Shown piece after piece: positions 1 through 8,250 of a stretch of 64,000 nucleotides of DNA. The notes beneath the pieces were generated by a model. That model was not told the DNA's origin, searched no databases, and worked only from the letters and a program-made list of their open reading frames with translations. Source of the stretch: Pelosinus fermentans JBW45 (GTDB lineage Bacteria; Bacillota; Negativicutes; DSM-13327); the NCBI RefSeq assembly GCF_000271665.2, contig NZ_CP010978.1:1334501-1398500 (forward strand), given 5' to 3'. Position 1 is the first letter of the stretch. Each line of letters begins with the position of its first letter. The position numbers and the translations under genes are program-made.

Positions 1-1
1 A

Positions 2-187
2 GTAGGGCGTTCTGTTGCTCAGCTTGGGCTTTGGCAGCGTACAGGTGCCACTCTTATTGCCATCAGAAGAGGAATGGAAGTAATCATATCTCCAGGAGCA
101 GGTGCACTCCTGCAAGCTGGAGATCGTCTAATCGTGGTTGGTTCCGGCGATATTTTGGAAAAAGTGAATACAGTACTGCAAGAATGA
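2..187 (+). CDS. TrkA-C (RCK C-terminal) domain protein, 3' end only
   Basis: The reading frame is open from the left edge of the window and ends with TGA. The 61 visible residues read as an RCK_C/TrkA-C domain: a stretch ending in AIRRG, a predicted turn, then GDRLIVVGS and a short helix. TrkA-C domains bind small ligands such as nucleotides and gate K+ channels or cation/proton antiporters, or sit at the end of CPA2-type antiporters. Which of these the full protein is cannot be told because its N-terminal part lies outside the window. A strong terminator follows directly. Confidence 0.7.
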   Translation, partial: VGRSVAQLGLWQRTGATLIAIRRGMEVIISPGAGALLQAGDRLIVVGSGDILEKVNTVLQE

Positions 188-192
188 ATGTT

Positions 193-249
193 AAAAATCC
201 CCTTGATAAGCAGCACATATCCTGTGCTATTTATCAAGGGGATTTTTTT
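193..249 (+). terminator. Rho-independent terminator of the TrkA-C gene
   Basis: A stem of about 16 bp (AAATCCCCTTGATAA and its complement) with a loop around CAGCACATATCCTGTGCT is followed by a run of T. It begins five bases after the stop codon. Confidence 0.9.
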
Positions 250-284
250 ACTAGCTAAGTTTTAGGTGAAAAATAAGATTTTAT

Positions 285-376
285 GAACCACAAAGGCACA
301 ATGCCGCTGATGCGGCACACAAAGGAGTGCACAAAAAATAAATAAAACCCTTTGTGTCCTTTGCGTCTTTGTGGTT
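285..376. repeat. Dispersed palindromic repeat, CACAAAGG subfamily, copy 1
   Basis: The left arm begins GAACCACAAAGGCACA and the right arm ends CCTTTGCGTCTTTGTGGTT, its near complement. Inside is a smaller GCCGC/GCGGC stem and an AT-rich centre. Near-identical copies occur at 6299-6393 and 7361-7424. The 187-550 interval holds only the terminator, this repeat and a promoter. Confidence 0.85.
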
Positions 377-432
377 GATTTTTCGATTCGTTATACTAAC
401 AACTTCATTAGCATGAAAAAATTGCTAGTGTC

Positions 433-461
433 TTGCATGGCTAACAATTTTATGGTATAGT
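433..461 (+). promoter_or_regulatory. Sigma-70-type promoter of the osmoprotectant transporter operon
   Basis: TTGCAT and TATAGT are separated by 17 bp, about 90 bases before the first gene of the operon. An inverted repeat, ATCTTGT-N6-ACAAGAT at 511-530, lies in the leader and could be an operator. The promoter is seen in the sequence; regulator binding is a guess. Confidence 0.55.
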
Positions 462-549
462 GTAAGTTGTTAGTTGGAAAATGCTATGAGAATCTCTTAT
501 AGTTTTGAAAATCTTGTACTAGCACAAGATAACGGAAGAGGGGGATTTG

Positions 550-1707
550 ATGATACGTTTCGAAAATATATCTAAGACGTATGAACATGGCCGAAAAGTG
601 GTAGATGATATCAATCTACATATTAGAGAAGGTGAAATCCTAGTACTGATCGGTCCTAGTGGTTGTGGAAAAACAACAACGATGAAAATGATTAATCGTT
701 TAGTAGAATCAACTACGGGGAAGATCTTTATAAAAGGTGAGGATATCAGTCAGTTAGATCCTGTTCAGCTGCGGAGAAATATTGGTTATGTGATACAAAA
801 TATCGGGTTACTGCCTCATATGACAATTGCTGAGAACGTGGCTCTGGTTCCAAAACTGAAAAAATGGGATAAGAATATGTATTTGAACCGTGTTGCTGAC
901 TTGCTCCGCATGGTTAATCTTGATCCTGATATTTATAGTAATCGCTATCCTAATGAATTAAGCGGTGGTCAACAACAGCGAATTGGAGTAATTCGTGCCA
1001 TGGCTGCTGATCCGCCAATCATATTAATGGATGAACCATTTAGTGCCTTGGACCCTATCAGTCGTGAGCAGCTGCAGGATGAGCTGGTTCGATTACAGGA
1101 AGTAATTTCTAAAACAATCATTTTCGTTACGCATGATATTGATGAAGCAATCAAAATTGCCAATCGTATTTGTATTATTAAAGACGGCAAAATTGTGCAA
1201 GTAGATACACCTGAGCAGATATTGCGTCATCCAGCGAATGAATTTGTCAAAGAGTTTATTGGCGTAAATCGGCTGCAAAAAGCAGATATATTACCATCTA
1301 TTCAGGAAATCATGGTAAGGCCCGTTACTGCACGGCCTAGTAAGGGGCTCGCAGAAGCAATTGTGCAAATGAGAAAGCAGAAAGTTGATACTCTGCTTAT
1401 TGTGGATCCTAATCGAAAATTACTTGGGAAAGTTAGTGTGTGGGATATACACAATAATTTTCAGCAGGAAGAAATTCTGCTGCAGGATGTATTAAATCCT
1501 GTTATATATAAGATAAATGTAAGTCAGTCTTTAACAGAAGCATTACAAATTATTAGCAAATATCATATTGCTTATCTTCCTGTAGTTAGTGAAGAAAATG
1601 AATTATTAGGAGTGATTACTCGGTCAAGCCTAGTAGATGTTATGGCTGAACGGTTTCAAGAAGCTGAGAGTGGCCCAATAATAGAGGGAGGGGCGATTCT
1701 ATGTTAA
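550..1707 (+). CDS. opuCA: Osmoprotectant (glycine betaine/choline-type) ABC transporter ATPase with CBS domains
   Basis: This cytoplasmic ATPase powers uptake of quaternary-amine osmoprotectants. Walker A GPSGCGKTT starts at about residue 35, the signature LSGGQQ is near 137 and Walker B ILMDEP near 157. The C-terminal 130 residues form a pair of CBS repeats, as in OpuCA/ProV ATPases, where they sense ionic strength or nucleotides. Length 385 is usual for the family. ATG 550 is chosen over the in-frame TTG 547 because it sits at proper distance from the GAGGGGG ribosome site. The gene overlaps the permease gene by seven bases, so the two are probably translationally coupled. Family assignment is firm; the exact substrate is inferred. 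Confidence 0.9.
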   Translation: MIRFENISKTYEHGRKVVDDINLHIREGEILVLIGPSGCGKTTTMKMINRLVESTTGKIFIKGEDISQLDPVQLRRNIGYVIQNIGLLPHMTIAENVALVPKLKKWDKNMYLNRVADLLRMVNLDPDIYSNRYPNELSGGQQQRIGVIRAMAADPPIILMDEPFSALDPISREQLQDELVRLQEVISKTIIFVTHDIDEAIKIANRICIIKDGKIVQVDTPEQILRHPANEFVKEFIGVNRLQKADILPSIQEIMVRPVTARPSKGLAEAIVQMRKQKVDTLLIVDPNRKLLGKVSVWDIHNNFQQEEILLQDVLNPVIYKINVSQSLTEALQIISKYHIAYLPVVSEENELLGVITRSSLVDVMAERFQEAESGPIIEGGAILC

Positions 1708-2345
1708 TTGATTTACTTGAAATTTTTCAAAATCGATATGAAGATATTTTGATGGCCTCTTGGGAACATCTGCAATTAACATTTATTTCATTGTTTATTG
1801 CTAATTTGATTGCTATTCCTCTCGGTATTTTGTTGACACGTCATAGAAAATGGGCGGAACCGATTATTGGCGTGACAGCAGTATTTCAAACGATTCCTAG
1901 TTTGGCATTGTTAGGTTTTATGATACCCTTCTTTGGTATTGGTAATGTGCCTGCTATTATTGCTTTGACCATATACGGTTTACTCCCGATTCTTCGCAAT
2001 ACCTATACCGGAATCATAGGTGTAACACCTGCTGCTGTAGAGGCGGGTATTGGTATGGGGATGACATCTATACAAGTATTATTTATGGTGGAGCTACCTA
2101 TGGCATTATCCGTTATTATGGCAGGAGTTCGAACAGCGACTGTACTTATTGTAGGTGTGGCTACTTTGGCAGCACTGATTGGTGCAGGGGGGCTGGGAGA
2201 TTTGATTTTCCGTGGCATTGCTATGGCTAATTCACCATTAATTATGGCTGGTGCGTTACCTGCTGCATTTTTAGCAATTGTCTTTGATTTTGCTCTAAAA
2301 CGCTTGGAGTACAAAGCGCAACCAAAGGGATTAAAGAAATTGTAA
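1701..2345 (+). CDS. opuCB: Osmoprotectant ABC transporter permease
   Basis: A 214-residue inner-membrane permease of the BPD_transp_1 family with five or six hydrophobic segments. It contains the EAA-like coupling loop, read here as AVEAGIGMGMT followed by VELPMALSVIMAG, typical of OpuCB/YehW-type permeases. GAGGGAGGGG precedes ATG 1701. It lies between the ATPase and the binding protein. Bacillus-type OpuC systems carry two permeases (B and D); only one is present here, so a homodimeric channel is likely. The family is clear from sequence; the homodimer is inference. Confidence 0.9.
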   Translation: MLIDLLEIFQNRYEDILMASWEHLQLTFISLFIANLIAIPLGILLTRHRKWAEPIIGVTAVFQTIPSLALLGFMIPFFGIGNVPAIIALTIYGLLPILRNTYTGIIGVTPAAVEAGIGMGMTSIQVLFMVELPMALSVIMAGVRTATVLIVGVATLAALIGAGGLGDLIFRGIAMANSPLIMAGALPAAFLAIVFDFALKRLEYKAQPKGLKKL

Positions 2346-2362
2346 AATAGGGAGATGATAGG

Positions 2363-3259
2363 ATGAAAAAGACAGCTATTTTGTTACTTAGTGTTTTAGT
2401 GGTAATGGTGTTTACAGGATGTTCTTTATTATCAGGGAAAAATAGTAACACCGTTGTAATTGCTGGAAAGAACTTTACCGAACAAGATATTTTAGTCTAC
2501 ATGATGAAATATGTGATTGAAGATCAAACCAAATTGAAAGTCGAAACGAAAGCTTTTCTTGGAGGAACTAGTGTTGTAGCCCAAGCTATTGAACGCGGGG
2601 ATATTGACATATATCCTGAATATACAGGTACGGCACTCATTAATCTTCTAGGGGAGCCAATGATTAGTGATCCTCAGGCTGCCTATGATAAGGTAAAGAA
2701 CATATATAAAGAAAAAAAGCAGATTATTTGGCTTGAGCCTTTCGGTTTTAACAATACCTATACCTTAACCATGCGTACTGATGAAGCAGAGCGTTTGGGG
2801 ATTCGTACCATTTCTGATTTGGCAGCTAAGGCAGATCGCCTGATGCTTGGATGTACGCAAGAGTTTCTAGAACGAGCAGATGGGCAAAAAGGCTTAGAAG
2901 AGAAATATGGATTTAAATTCGCCGCTTCCAGTGGTATGGATCCAGGTTTGACATATGCAGCAGTACGTGATAAAAAGGTTCATGTTATTGACGGATTTTC
3001 TACTGATGGACGTATTGTAGCATTCAATTTGAAGGTCTTAGAGGATGATAAAAAGTTCTTCCCTCCATATTATGCGGCCCCTATTATAAGAGAAGATACG
3101 TTGAAAAAGCATCCTGAAATTGCCGATGCGCTTAAATTACTGGCAGGAAAATTAAATGAAACAGAGATGGCTAAGCTCAATGCAAAAGTAGATTTGGAAA
3201 AACAAGATCCAAAGGCCGTAGCCAAGGAATGGCTGCAATCCAAAGGATTAATTAAATAA
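2363..3259 (+). CDS. opuCC: Osmoprotectant-binding lipoprotein
   Basis: Substrate-binding component of the same transporter. The start is a lipoprotein signal with a hydrophobic stretch and lipobox FTGC (Cys about 20), so the mature protein is anchored on the outer face of the cytoplasmic membrane. The body is an OpuAC/QAT-type fold with VVIAGKNFTEQ near the start and the GGTSVVAQAIERGDIDIYPEYTGT region, split here by family into an aromatic-box binding site. Length 298 matches the family. The gene starts 17 bases after the permease stop with GGGAGATGATAGG as ribosome site, and a terminator follows, closing a three-gene operon. Confidence 0.9.
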   Translation: MKKTAILLLSVLVVMVFTGCSLLSGKNSNTVVIAGKNFTEQDILVYMMKYVIEDQTKLKVETKAFLGGTSVVAQAIERGDIDIYPEYTGTALINLLGEPMISDPQAAYDKVKNIYKEKKQIIWLEPFGFNNTYTLTMRTDEAERLGIRTISDLAAKADRLMLGCTQEFLERADGQKGLEEKYGFKFAASSGMDPGLTYAAVRDKKVHVIDGFSTDGRIVAFNLKVLEDDKKFFPPYYAAPIIREDTLKKHPEIADALKLLAGKLNETEMAKLNAKVDLEKQDPKAVAKEWLQSKGLIK

Positions 3260-3265
3260 ATAATA

Positions 3266-3305
3266 AAAGAAGACTTGACCCCTACTGTGGGCAAGTCTTC
3301 TTTTG
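3266..3305 (+). terminator. Terminator of the opuC-like operon
   Basis: AAGAAGACTTG pairs with CAAGTCTTCTT around a 14-base loop, then TTTT. It lies right after the binding-protein stop. Confidence 0.85.
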
Positions 3306-3370
3306 CTATTTCTAGATGCCATTTGGATAAGGAAAAAGATGTTTCTTGAAATCTGGCAGTACCTTCAAAA

Positions 3371-3400
3371 TTGACGAGTGGCTTTCTTTTGCGATATACT
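3371..3400 (+). promoter_or_regulatory. Promoter of the pyridoxal kinase / ECF gene pair
   Basis: TTGACG and TATACT are separated by 18 bp. Because the -35 lies on the codon where the longest open frame would start, the true start of the next gene must be downstream, at ATG 3455. Confidence 0.65.
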
Positions 3401-3454
3401 AATTTTCGATGTATTATAAAATATAGGAGATTTATGCTTAAAAGGAGAAAAGTA

Positions 3455-4306
3455 ATGAAAAATTTCGTGCCCAAAGTGGCGGCTGTTCATGATATTTCCT
3501 GTTTTGGACGCTGCTCTTTAACAGTCATTATGCCTGTATTATCAACAATGGGAATTCAAGTCTGTCCTCTTCCGACAGCTGTATTAAGTACTCACTTAGG
3601 CGGTTTTAAAGACTTAGCATTTTGCGATTTTACAAACCACATGCCGGATTTTTTTCATCATTGGAAAAAAGAAGAAATTGATTTTCATTGTATTTACAGT
3701 GGTTTTTTAGCTTCAGAGGAACAAATTGATGTAGTACAGCACTTTATCAATGAATTTTCTTCTAACCATCCCTTGGTAGTTGTAGACCCAGTCATGGGGG
3801 ATGAGGGGAAGTTATATTCTATTTATACGCGTCACATGCAAGAGCGAATGAAGGATTTAGTTCGAAAAGCAGATATTATTACACCCAATTATACGGAGGC
3901 ATGTTTTTTACTGGGAGAGAGTTATCAGAATACAATCTATGATACCAAGAAAATGAAGAAATGGCTTGTGGACTTAGGAGGTTTTGGTCCATCCAAGGTG
4001 GTAATCACAGGAATTCCTTTTGTGAATGAGAAAATTCTTACCATAGGATATGACAAAAGGCAAAATACCTTCTGGGAAGTCTACAGCGACCACATTCCAG
4101 CTAAATATCCTGGAACAGGAGATATCTTTGCAAGTGTGCTGGTAGGGTCTTTGCTGCAGCAGGACTGTCTGTCAGCAGCCATGGAACGGGCAGCCGAATT
4201 TGTCAGGATCTCCATTCAAACGACCTTTGCTGCTCAAACTCCCTCCCGGGAGGGTGTATTGGTAGAAAAGGTGCTGCCTTGGCTTTGCCGAGATAGCCAA
4301 GAATGA
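3455..4306 (+). CDS. Pyridoxal/pyridoxine kinase (PfkB-like)
   Basis: A 283-residue ribokinase-fold enzyme that phosphorylates B6 vitamers. The N-terminus VAAVHDISCFGRCSLTVIMP followed by LPTAVLSTHLGGF is characteristic of the PdxY/PdxK-like family of Firmicutes. The central VVVDPVMGDEGKLY motif and the C-terminal PGTGDIFASVLVG carry the nucleotide site and the catalytic Asp (GTGD). ATG 3455 has AAAAGGAG seven bases upstream and lies after the promoter; a longer open frame starts inside the promoter and is rejected. The next gene, 25 bases on, is an ECF S component, which suggests uptake and trapping of the same vitamin. Confidence 0.85.
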   Translation: MKNFVPKVAAVHDISCFGRCSLTVIMPVLSTMGIQVCPLPTAVLSTHLGGFKDLAFCDFTNHMPDFFHHWKKEEIDFHCIYSGFLASEEQIDVVQHFINEFSSNHPLVVVDPVMGDEGKLYSIYTRHMQERMKDLVRKADIITPNYTEACFLLGESYQNTIYDTKKMKKWLVDLGGFGPSKVVITGIPFVNEKILTIGYDKRQNTFWEVYSDHIPAKYPGTGDIFASVLVGSLLQQDCLSAAMERAAEFVRISIQTTFAAQTPSREGVLVEKVLPWLCRDSQE

Positions 4307-4331
4307 AGAGGAAATATAGGGAGGTTGAGCT

Positions 4332-4868
4332 ATGAATCGCAAGCGTAAATTGGATGTAAGAGATATTGTATTTGTCGGTGTACTCTCCTCTATGTGTACG
4401 ATTGCCACAACCATTAAAATACCTTTTGGCGTTGGAGCAATGGTGCATTTGGGATCGGCATTTTTATATACAATGGGTATTGTTTTTGGTGGTGTGTATG
4501 CAGGATTGGCGGGAGCCATTGGATCAGGTTTTTATGATCTTTTGATGGGCTTTTCTCCTTATACACTATGGTCTTTTGTTATTAAAGGAATTGCAGGTTT
4601 GATCGTTGGTGTGGCTGCTAAAGGATTATGGCCTGAGGCCACGGCAAGTTCTTATGGGGCAGGCAGTAAGTTGTTTGTCCGCGCTTTCTTTGCCTGCATT
4701 TTAGCTGCTCTTTGGACGTTATGCGGATATATTTTAGCCTGGTGGTATGTTACGGGTAGTTTTGCTACTGCGCTGGGGAATATACCTAGTTCTTTGATGA
4801 CATCAGGTGCAGGATTAATTGTAGCACTTATTTTAGGACCTAAGTTACGCAAGCTGTTAAGACGTTAA
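4332..4868 (+). CDS. ECF transporter S component, predicted B6-vitamer uptake
   Basis: A 178-residue integral membrane protein with about six hydrophobic segments. The opening region (DIVFVGVLSSMCTIATTIKIPF) and the mid-protein GSGFYDLLMGFSPYTLWSF resemble S components of energy-coupling-factor vitamin transporters. S components bind one vitamin and borrow the EcfAAT energising module, which is not in this window. The operon-like link to pyridoxal kinase suggests a pyridoxine-type substrate (compare predicted PdxU proteins), by context only. GGGAGGTTGAGCT precedes the ATG. The fold is well supported; the substrate is inferred. Confidence 0.75.
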   Translation: MNRKRKLDVRDIVFVGVLSSMCTIATTIKIPFGVGAMVHLGSAFLYTMGIVFGGVYAGLAGAIGSGFYDLLMGFSPYTLWSFVIKGIAGLIVGVAAKGLWPEATASSYGAGSKLFVRAFFACILAALWTLCGYILAWWYVTGSFATALGNIPSSLMTSGAGLIVALILGPKLRKLLRR

Positions 4869-4908
4869 TGCTGCAGCGAAATGATGAAAGCTGACGATAG
4901 TTATAAAA

Positions 4909-4966
4909 TAAAAACAGCAAGATTAGCCAAGGGATATCGAAAATCAGGCTAATCTTGCTGTTTTTA
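4909..4966. terminator. Bidirectional terminator between convergent genes
   Basis: An 18-bp perfect stem (AAAACAGCAAGATTAGCC and complement) has A and T runs on both sides, so it can stop transcripts from both the ECF gene and the convergent AbrB-type permease gene. Confidence 0.9.
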
Positions 4967-4976
4967 GCATTTCATA

Positions 4977-6038
4977 TTAGAGGGTAGGCTGCAAGGTCTT
5001 GTGAATTGCTTTTTTTCCAAGCCACCACCGCAGCAGGGGAATCCCGAGAAGCAGCATGGATAATAAGCGAAATAATTGGTAGGCAACAACCAGTGAAACA
5101 TCAGCATGAACCGTCATGGCTGTGAGTCCCATTTCTGTTATGCCACCGGGGGCGGTACTGATAAAAGCGGTTAGAAAAGGGATTCCATAGAGCTTCACCA
5201 GCAAATAATCAATCCCTAATGAACCTGCAATGACAAAAATTACTCCTCCAAAGCTATAGGAGACAATGGATTTCCAATTTGTTAATCCATCGAAAGTGAT
5301 ATCGGCTCCCATGCGTATTCCAATGAATATCTGTGCTAATGCTGTGATGTATTGGGGAAGATGAGGAGCGTTATAGCCTTGAATGATAAGGGCAATGGTT
5401 CCAATAACAGGTCCCATAAGATAAGGGGTGGGAATTCTGATGACTCTGGCTATGAAGGCCGAAATAATACATACAATTCCAAAGGGCAGAAATTGTTCAA
5501 ATTGTAAAGAGGCAGTAGATGCAAAAAGCGGCAGAGGGGTAGAATTGTTTGTAAGACCATAAATTGCCAGCATTGGTACAATAAATACAACGGTTAGTAC
5601 CCTGGTTATTTGCATAAGAGTAACGACAGCAACATCGGCACCATCAATTTCCTCACAAATGACAGCCATTTGGGAAAGACCGCCGGGTATACTGCCAACC
5701 AAACCATTTACCATCCCCACACCTGTAAAGCGGCAAGTAAACCATCCTGCCAAAAGGCTCAGCGTCATAGTAGTGAAGGTGGTTAATAGCATACCGGGGA
5801 GCTGGTCTAAAATTTGTTGACCTACCTGAAGGGTAAAAGGACTGCCCATAGCATAGCCAAGAAAAATTAGACCTGTATTGCGTATAGATTTTGGCCAATG
5901 GATGGGTTTCTTTCTAACTGTCTTCCAAAGTAAGGTGGTCACCAAGGGACCGATGGTCCAAGGAAGAGGAATATGGGCACTAAAAAAGATGATTCCTCCT
6001 ATACAAGATAAGAAGAAAATTACAATATTATTTTTCAT
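4977..6038 (-). CDS. AbrB-family membrane protein (ammonia-monooxygenase-like duplicated permease)
   Basis: A 353-residue protein with about ten hydrophobic segments and an internal duplication: GSIPGGLSQMAVICEE in the first half and STAPGGITEMGLTAMT in the second. This duplicated PGG motif is the hallmark of the AbrB/COG3180 family, whose transport substrate is poorly known. The start is taken at ATG 6038, seated behind AAAGGCG; the in-frame TTG at 6053 lacks a site. A perfect 28-bp palindrome lies 25 bases upstream of this ATG and is the likely operator. Confidence 0.85.
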   Translation of the reverse strand: MKNNIVIFFLSCIGGIIFFSAHIPLPWTIGPLVTTLLWKTVRKKPIHWPKSIRNTGLIFLGYAMGSPFTLQVGQQILDQLPGMLLTTFTTMTLSLLAGWFTCRFTGVGMVNGLVGSIPGGLSQMAVICEEIDGADVAVVTLMQITRVLTVVFIVPMLAIYGLTNNSTPLPLFASTASLQFEQFLPFGIVCIISAFIARVIRIPTPYLMGPVIGTIALIIQGYNAPHLPQYITALAQIFIGIRMGADITFDGLTNWKSIVSYSFGGVIFVIAGSLGIDYLLVKLYGIPFLTAFISTAPGGITEMGLTAMTVHADVSLVVAYQLFRLLSMLLLGIPLLRWWLGKKAIHKTLQPTL

Positions 6039-6062
6039 GTTTCGCCTTTCCAATCGATTTCA

Positions 6063-6090
6063 TTGTAAATATCCAGCTGGATATTTACAA
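6063..6090. promoter_or_regulatory. Perfect 28-bp palindrome, probable operator of the AbrB-type permease gene
   Basis: TTGTAAATATCCAG is followed without a spacer by its exact complement. A perfect dyad without a loop fits a dimeric repressor site better than an RNA hairpin. It ends 25 bases upstream of ATG 6038 on the minus strand. Confidence 0.65.
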
Positions 6091-6100
6091 AAAAGTAATA

Positions 6101-6166
6101 TAAATATAAAATACCATGAGATAGTTGCGCGGTCAACTATCTCATGGTATTTTATATTTATTTTTT
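6101..6166. terminator. 27-bp perfect hairpin with A and T flanks
   Basis: The arms 6101-6127 and 6134-6160 are exact complements around the loop CGCGGT, followed by TTTTTT on the plus strand and preceded by an A run (T run on the minus strand). It can act as a terminator for the minus-strand secreted-protein gene at 6487-7257 before the permease promoter. Confidence 0.6.
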
Positions 6167-6177
6167 GCTGTATTTTT

Positions 6178-6393
6178 TCTCAGTGTTCTCTGCGCCTCTG
6201 CGGTTCGGTTTACTTTCTATGTTTTGAAGGACGCCTAGCGTTTTTCTTATAAGCATAGAAAGTATAAGTTTTTAGGTGTGGAAAAGGTGAGATATTATGA
6301 ACCACAAAGGCACAATGCCGCTAACGCGGCACACAAAGGAGTGCACGAAAAAATAAATAAAAACCCTTTGTGTCCTTTGCGTCTTTGTGGTTC
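6178..6393. repeat. Dispersed palindromic repeats: one half unit and one full copy
   Basis: 6178-6210 is a half unit of the CTCTGCGCCTCTGCGGTT subfamily. 6299-6393 is a complete copy of the CACAAAGG subfamily, almost identical to 285-376. The two are joined by a short AT-rich stretch with the AAGTTTTTAGG flank seen beside other copies. With the two hairpins this accounts for the whole 6039-6486 interval. Confidence 0.8.
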
Positions 6394-6486
6394 GATTTAT
6401 TTTGCATGTTTTATAGGACGCGCAGCGTTTTTTCTTACAGCGGGAAGAATCGTGCTAATATTGCAAGTCCCAAAAGTACGGCCTAG

Positions 6487-7257
6487 TTAAATCCCTTGCC
6501 AAAGAGTAGCTAAATTGTCAGTATTATATTTTTTTACAGATTTTTCTTTAAGTGCGGCAAGAGTATCTGCACTATATTGAATGGGTTGATTAGACAAAGA
6601 TCCTGATTCCGTTAATTTCCAGCCGCTTGAAGTTTGGGATAGCGTAAAGGTCATAGCCGCTAAATCCGTATTGCCATGAAGGGTCATTCCATTTACAAGT
6701 TCTCGGGTATAGTAACAAGAACCAGTAATAGAAGTAGAATCAGCATCAGAAATATCAACATATAAAAGGGTAAAATGATCATATTTCGTTACCCAATTAT
6801 CAAACTGTTCTTTTGTAAGCTGCCTGGACACAATATCTATTTCCTGCAATTTTTCTAAGTCTTTTGTATTAAAGGAATCCAACCTTTTTAGTAATAGATG
6901 AATGGCTTTACGCTCTTCAGGGGCAATGGATGATGTAATTTTTGCTACGTTAGAGAGTTCTACAATTTTTCCCCATTGGAAGGTACTCATGGTATTTGCC
7001 TTCAGCTTTGCGTCAAATTGAATGATGAGCCCGTCTTTCTTAAATTTACGCGGCAAATTGATTGGCTGATATTTTACGCCATCGTCTCCGATTATGCCGT
7101 AAAAGCCTTGAATATTAGGGGCGGTTACTTGACCAGTCATATGAAAGGTGGTATTGACCTGAGAGGGATCTGCTGCCACAGCTAAGGCAGTATGAGAAAA
7201 TACAGTAAGCATCAGAATTGAAAACAAACATAAGCATCTTTTCGTAATTGTATTCAT
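6487..7257 (-). CDS. Secreted protein of unknown function
   Basis: 256 residues with a clear signal peptide (KR, hydrophobic run, cleavage probably after ALAVA near residue 29). The first part after cleavage (about 35-115) has the pattern GxYGIIGDDGVKYQPxNLPxxFKxDGL, common in small secreted beta-barrel domains of anaerobes. The second part (about 120-256) looks like an NTF2-like domain with SCYYTRELVNGM and LSQTSSGWKLTESG. No enzyme motif is visible. It is convergent with nothing on its right and followed by a hairpin. A periplasmic role in this diderm cell is likely; function is not known. Confidence 0.7.
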   Translation of the reverse strand: MNTITKRCLCLFSILMLTVFSHTALAVAADPSQVNTTFHMTGQVTAPNIQGFYGIIGDDGVKYQPINLPRKFKKDGLIIQFDAKLKANTMSTFQWGKIVELSNVAKITSSIAPEERKAIHLLLKRLDSFNTKDLEKLQEIDIVSRQLTKEQFDNWVTKYDHFTLLYVDISDADSTSITGSCYYTRELVNGMTLHGNTDLAAMTFTLSQTSSGWKLTESGSLSNQPIQYSADTLAALKEKSVKKYNTDNLATLWQGI

Positions 7258-7360
7258 AAAGCACTCCTTGATTTTAAGTTTTATTGATGAATCGGGTACA
7301 TAGTATTAGGTAAAAAGGCAATGGACCGCAAAAGTCATGAAGAAATAAAGGAATGATTTC

Positions 7361-7424
7361 ACCACAAAGGAGTGCACAAAAAAATATAAATAAAACCCTT
7401 TGTGTCCTTTGCGTCTTTGTGGTT
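7361..7424. repeat. Dispersed palindromic repeat, shortened copy
   Basis: ACCACAAAGG and CCTTTGCGTCTTTGTGGTT arms are kept, but the internal GCCGC/GCGGC stem present at 285-376 is missing, giving a deletion derivative. It fills the gap between two genes for secreted proteins. Confidence 0.75.
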
Positions 7425-7441
7425 CATAATGTTTTATTTTT

Positions 7442-8044
7442 TTATTCACCTTTAAGTGTAAGAGCATCGGCGGGGACTCTTTTATAAGGCAATTTTCCAA
7501 TGAGCTCATCCATTGCCTTCCCGACAGAATTGTAAAGGCTTGTGTCAACTCTCATGGGTTCTAAGCCAGAGTTAGAAGCTTTTAGAGACAAATATGTACC
7601 GTCCTTGGCAGTATATGCGTAACATTTTATCAAGACTCTGGTATCCAAATAGGTATCATCATTATCAGAATAAAGACCCCAGAAGGAAGGGGTTACAGTC
7701 ACTGCTTGGGCGTGGACAAGTTCAACACCAATCACGATATCTGCAGAAAGATCTTTTGCCAGCTTTTCCATGGCTGCTTTATCTTTTAGTTTTTTTAGCG
7801 TGTCTTTTTGTACTGACCTAGCTGCAGATTCTGCAGGGATGATTTCATAAAAGGGAAATTTGAATTTATTTTTAACCTTTGTTTGTACCAATTCTACGAT
7901 CTCTTCATCTTGGCAGTTCGCAGTATTGACTAAAGGTAGTACAGCAACATGATATGTGTTATAAGCAAGGGCCGATAAGGGATTTAAAATAATAGAAAGC
8001 TGCAGAAAAGCAATTAGAATCAAAAATTTCTTAAAACGAGTCAT
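7442..8044 (-). CDS. Secreted protein of unknown function (FlgO/CsgG-like pattern)
   Basis: 200 residues with a signal peptide ending near ALA at residue 27. The mature start, YHVAVLPLVNTA, followed by an alpha/beta pattern (VKNKFKFPFYEIIPA, then LAKDLSADIVIGVEL) resembles the periplasmic fold of proteins such as FlgO, CsgG and related lipoproteins. There is no lipobox. Several Negativicutes carry such stand-alone proteins. The assignment to that fold is a pattern judgement only. The gene reads in the same direction as the preceding secreted protein but is separated from it by a repeat. Confidence 0.65.
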   Translation of the reverse strand: MTRFKKFLILIAFLQLSIILNPLSALAYNTYHVAVLPLVNTANCQDEEIVELVQTKVKNKFKFPFYEIIPAESAARSVQKDTLKKLKDKAAMEKLAKDLSADIVIGVELVHAQAVTVTPSFWGLYSDNDDTYLDTRVLIKCYAYTAKDGTYLSLKASNSGLEPMRVDTSLYNSVGKAMDELIGKLPYKRVPADALTLKGE

Positions 8045-8095
8045 AATCTCACCTCATATAATTTTCTTTCCTAAATATAGGATATCATAAAGTAC

Positions 8096-8160
8096 AAGCA
8101 TAAAGAAGACTTAATTCGGATAGAGTGGGCGCTCAGCTTGAATTAAATCTTCTTATGCTT
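8096..8160. terminator. Large inverted repeat between divergent genes
   Basis: AAGCATAAAGAAGACTTAATTC pairs, with one mismatch and one bulge, with the right arm ending TCTTCTTATGCTT. It lies upstream of both neighbours, so it is more likely an insulator or operator-like element than a terminator; no T tail is present. Confidence 0.35.
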
Positions 8161-8250
8161 ACTATATTTTATCTAGTAACTGAAAACATAATAGGATTAC
8201 AACGCATATAATACATAACCAGGGGCATTTAAAAAGAGGGAGGAATAGGG

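Noticed and set aside
2003-2314. Open frame of 103 codons antisense to the osmoprotectant permease gene
   Set aside because: Low-complexity Ala/Ile/Pro/Thr composition typical of a shadow frame; no ribosome site.
3306-3454. A vitamin riboswitch before the pyridoxal kinase/ECF pair
   Set aside because: The space between the promoter and the ATG is only about 50 bases and shows no known aptamer motif.
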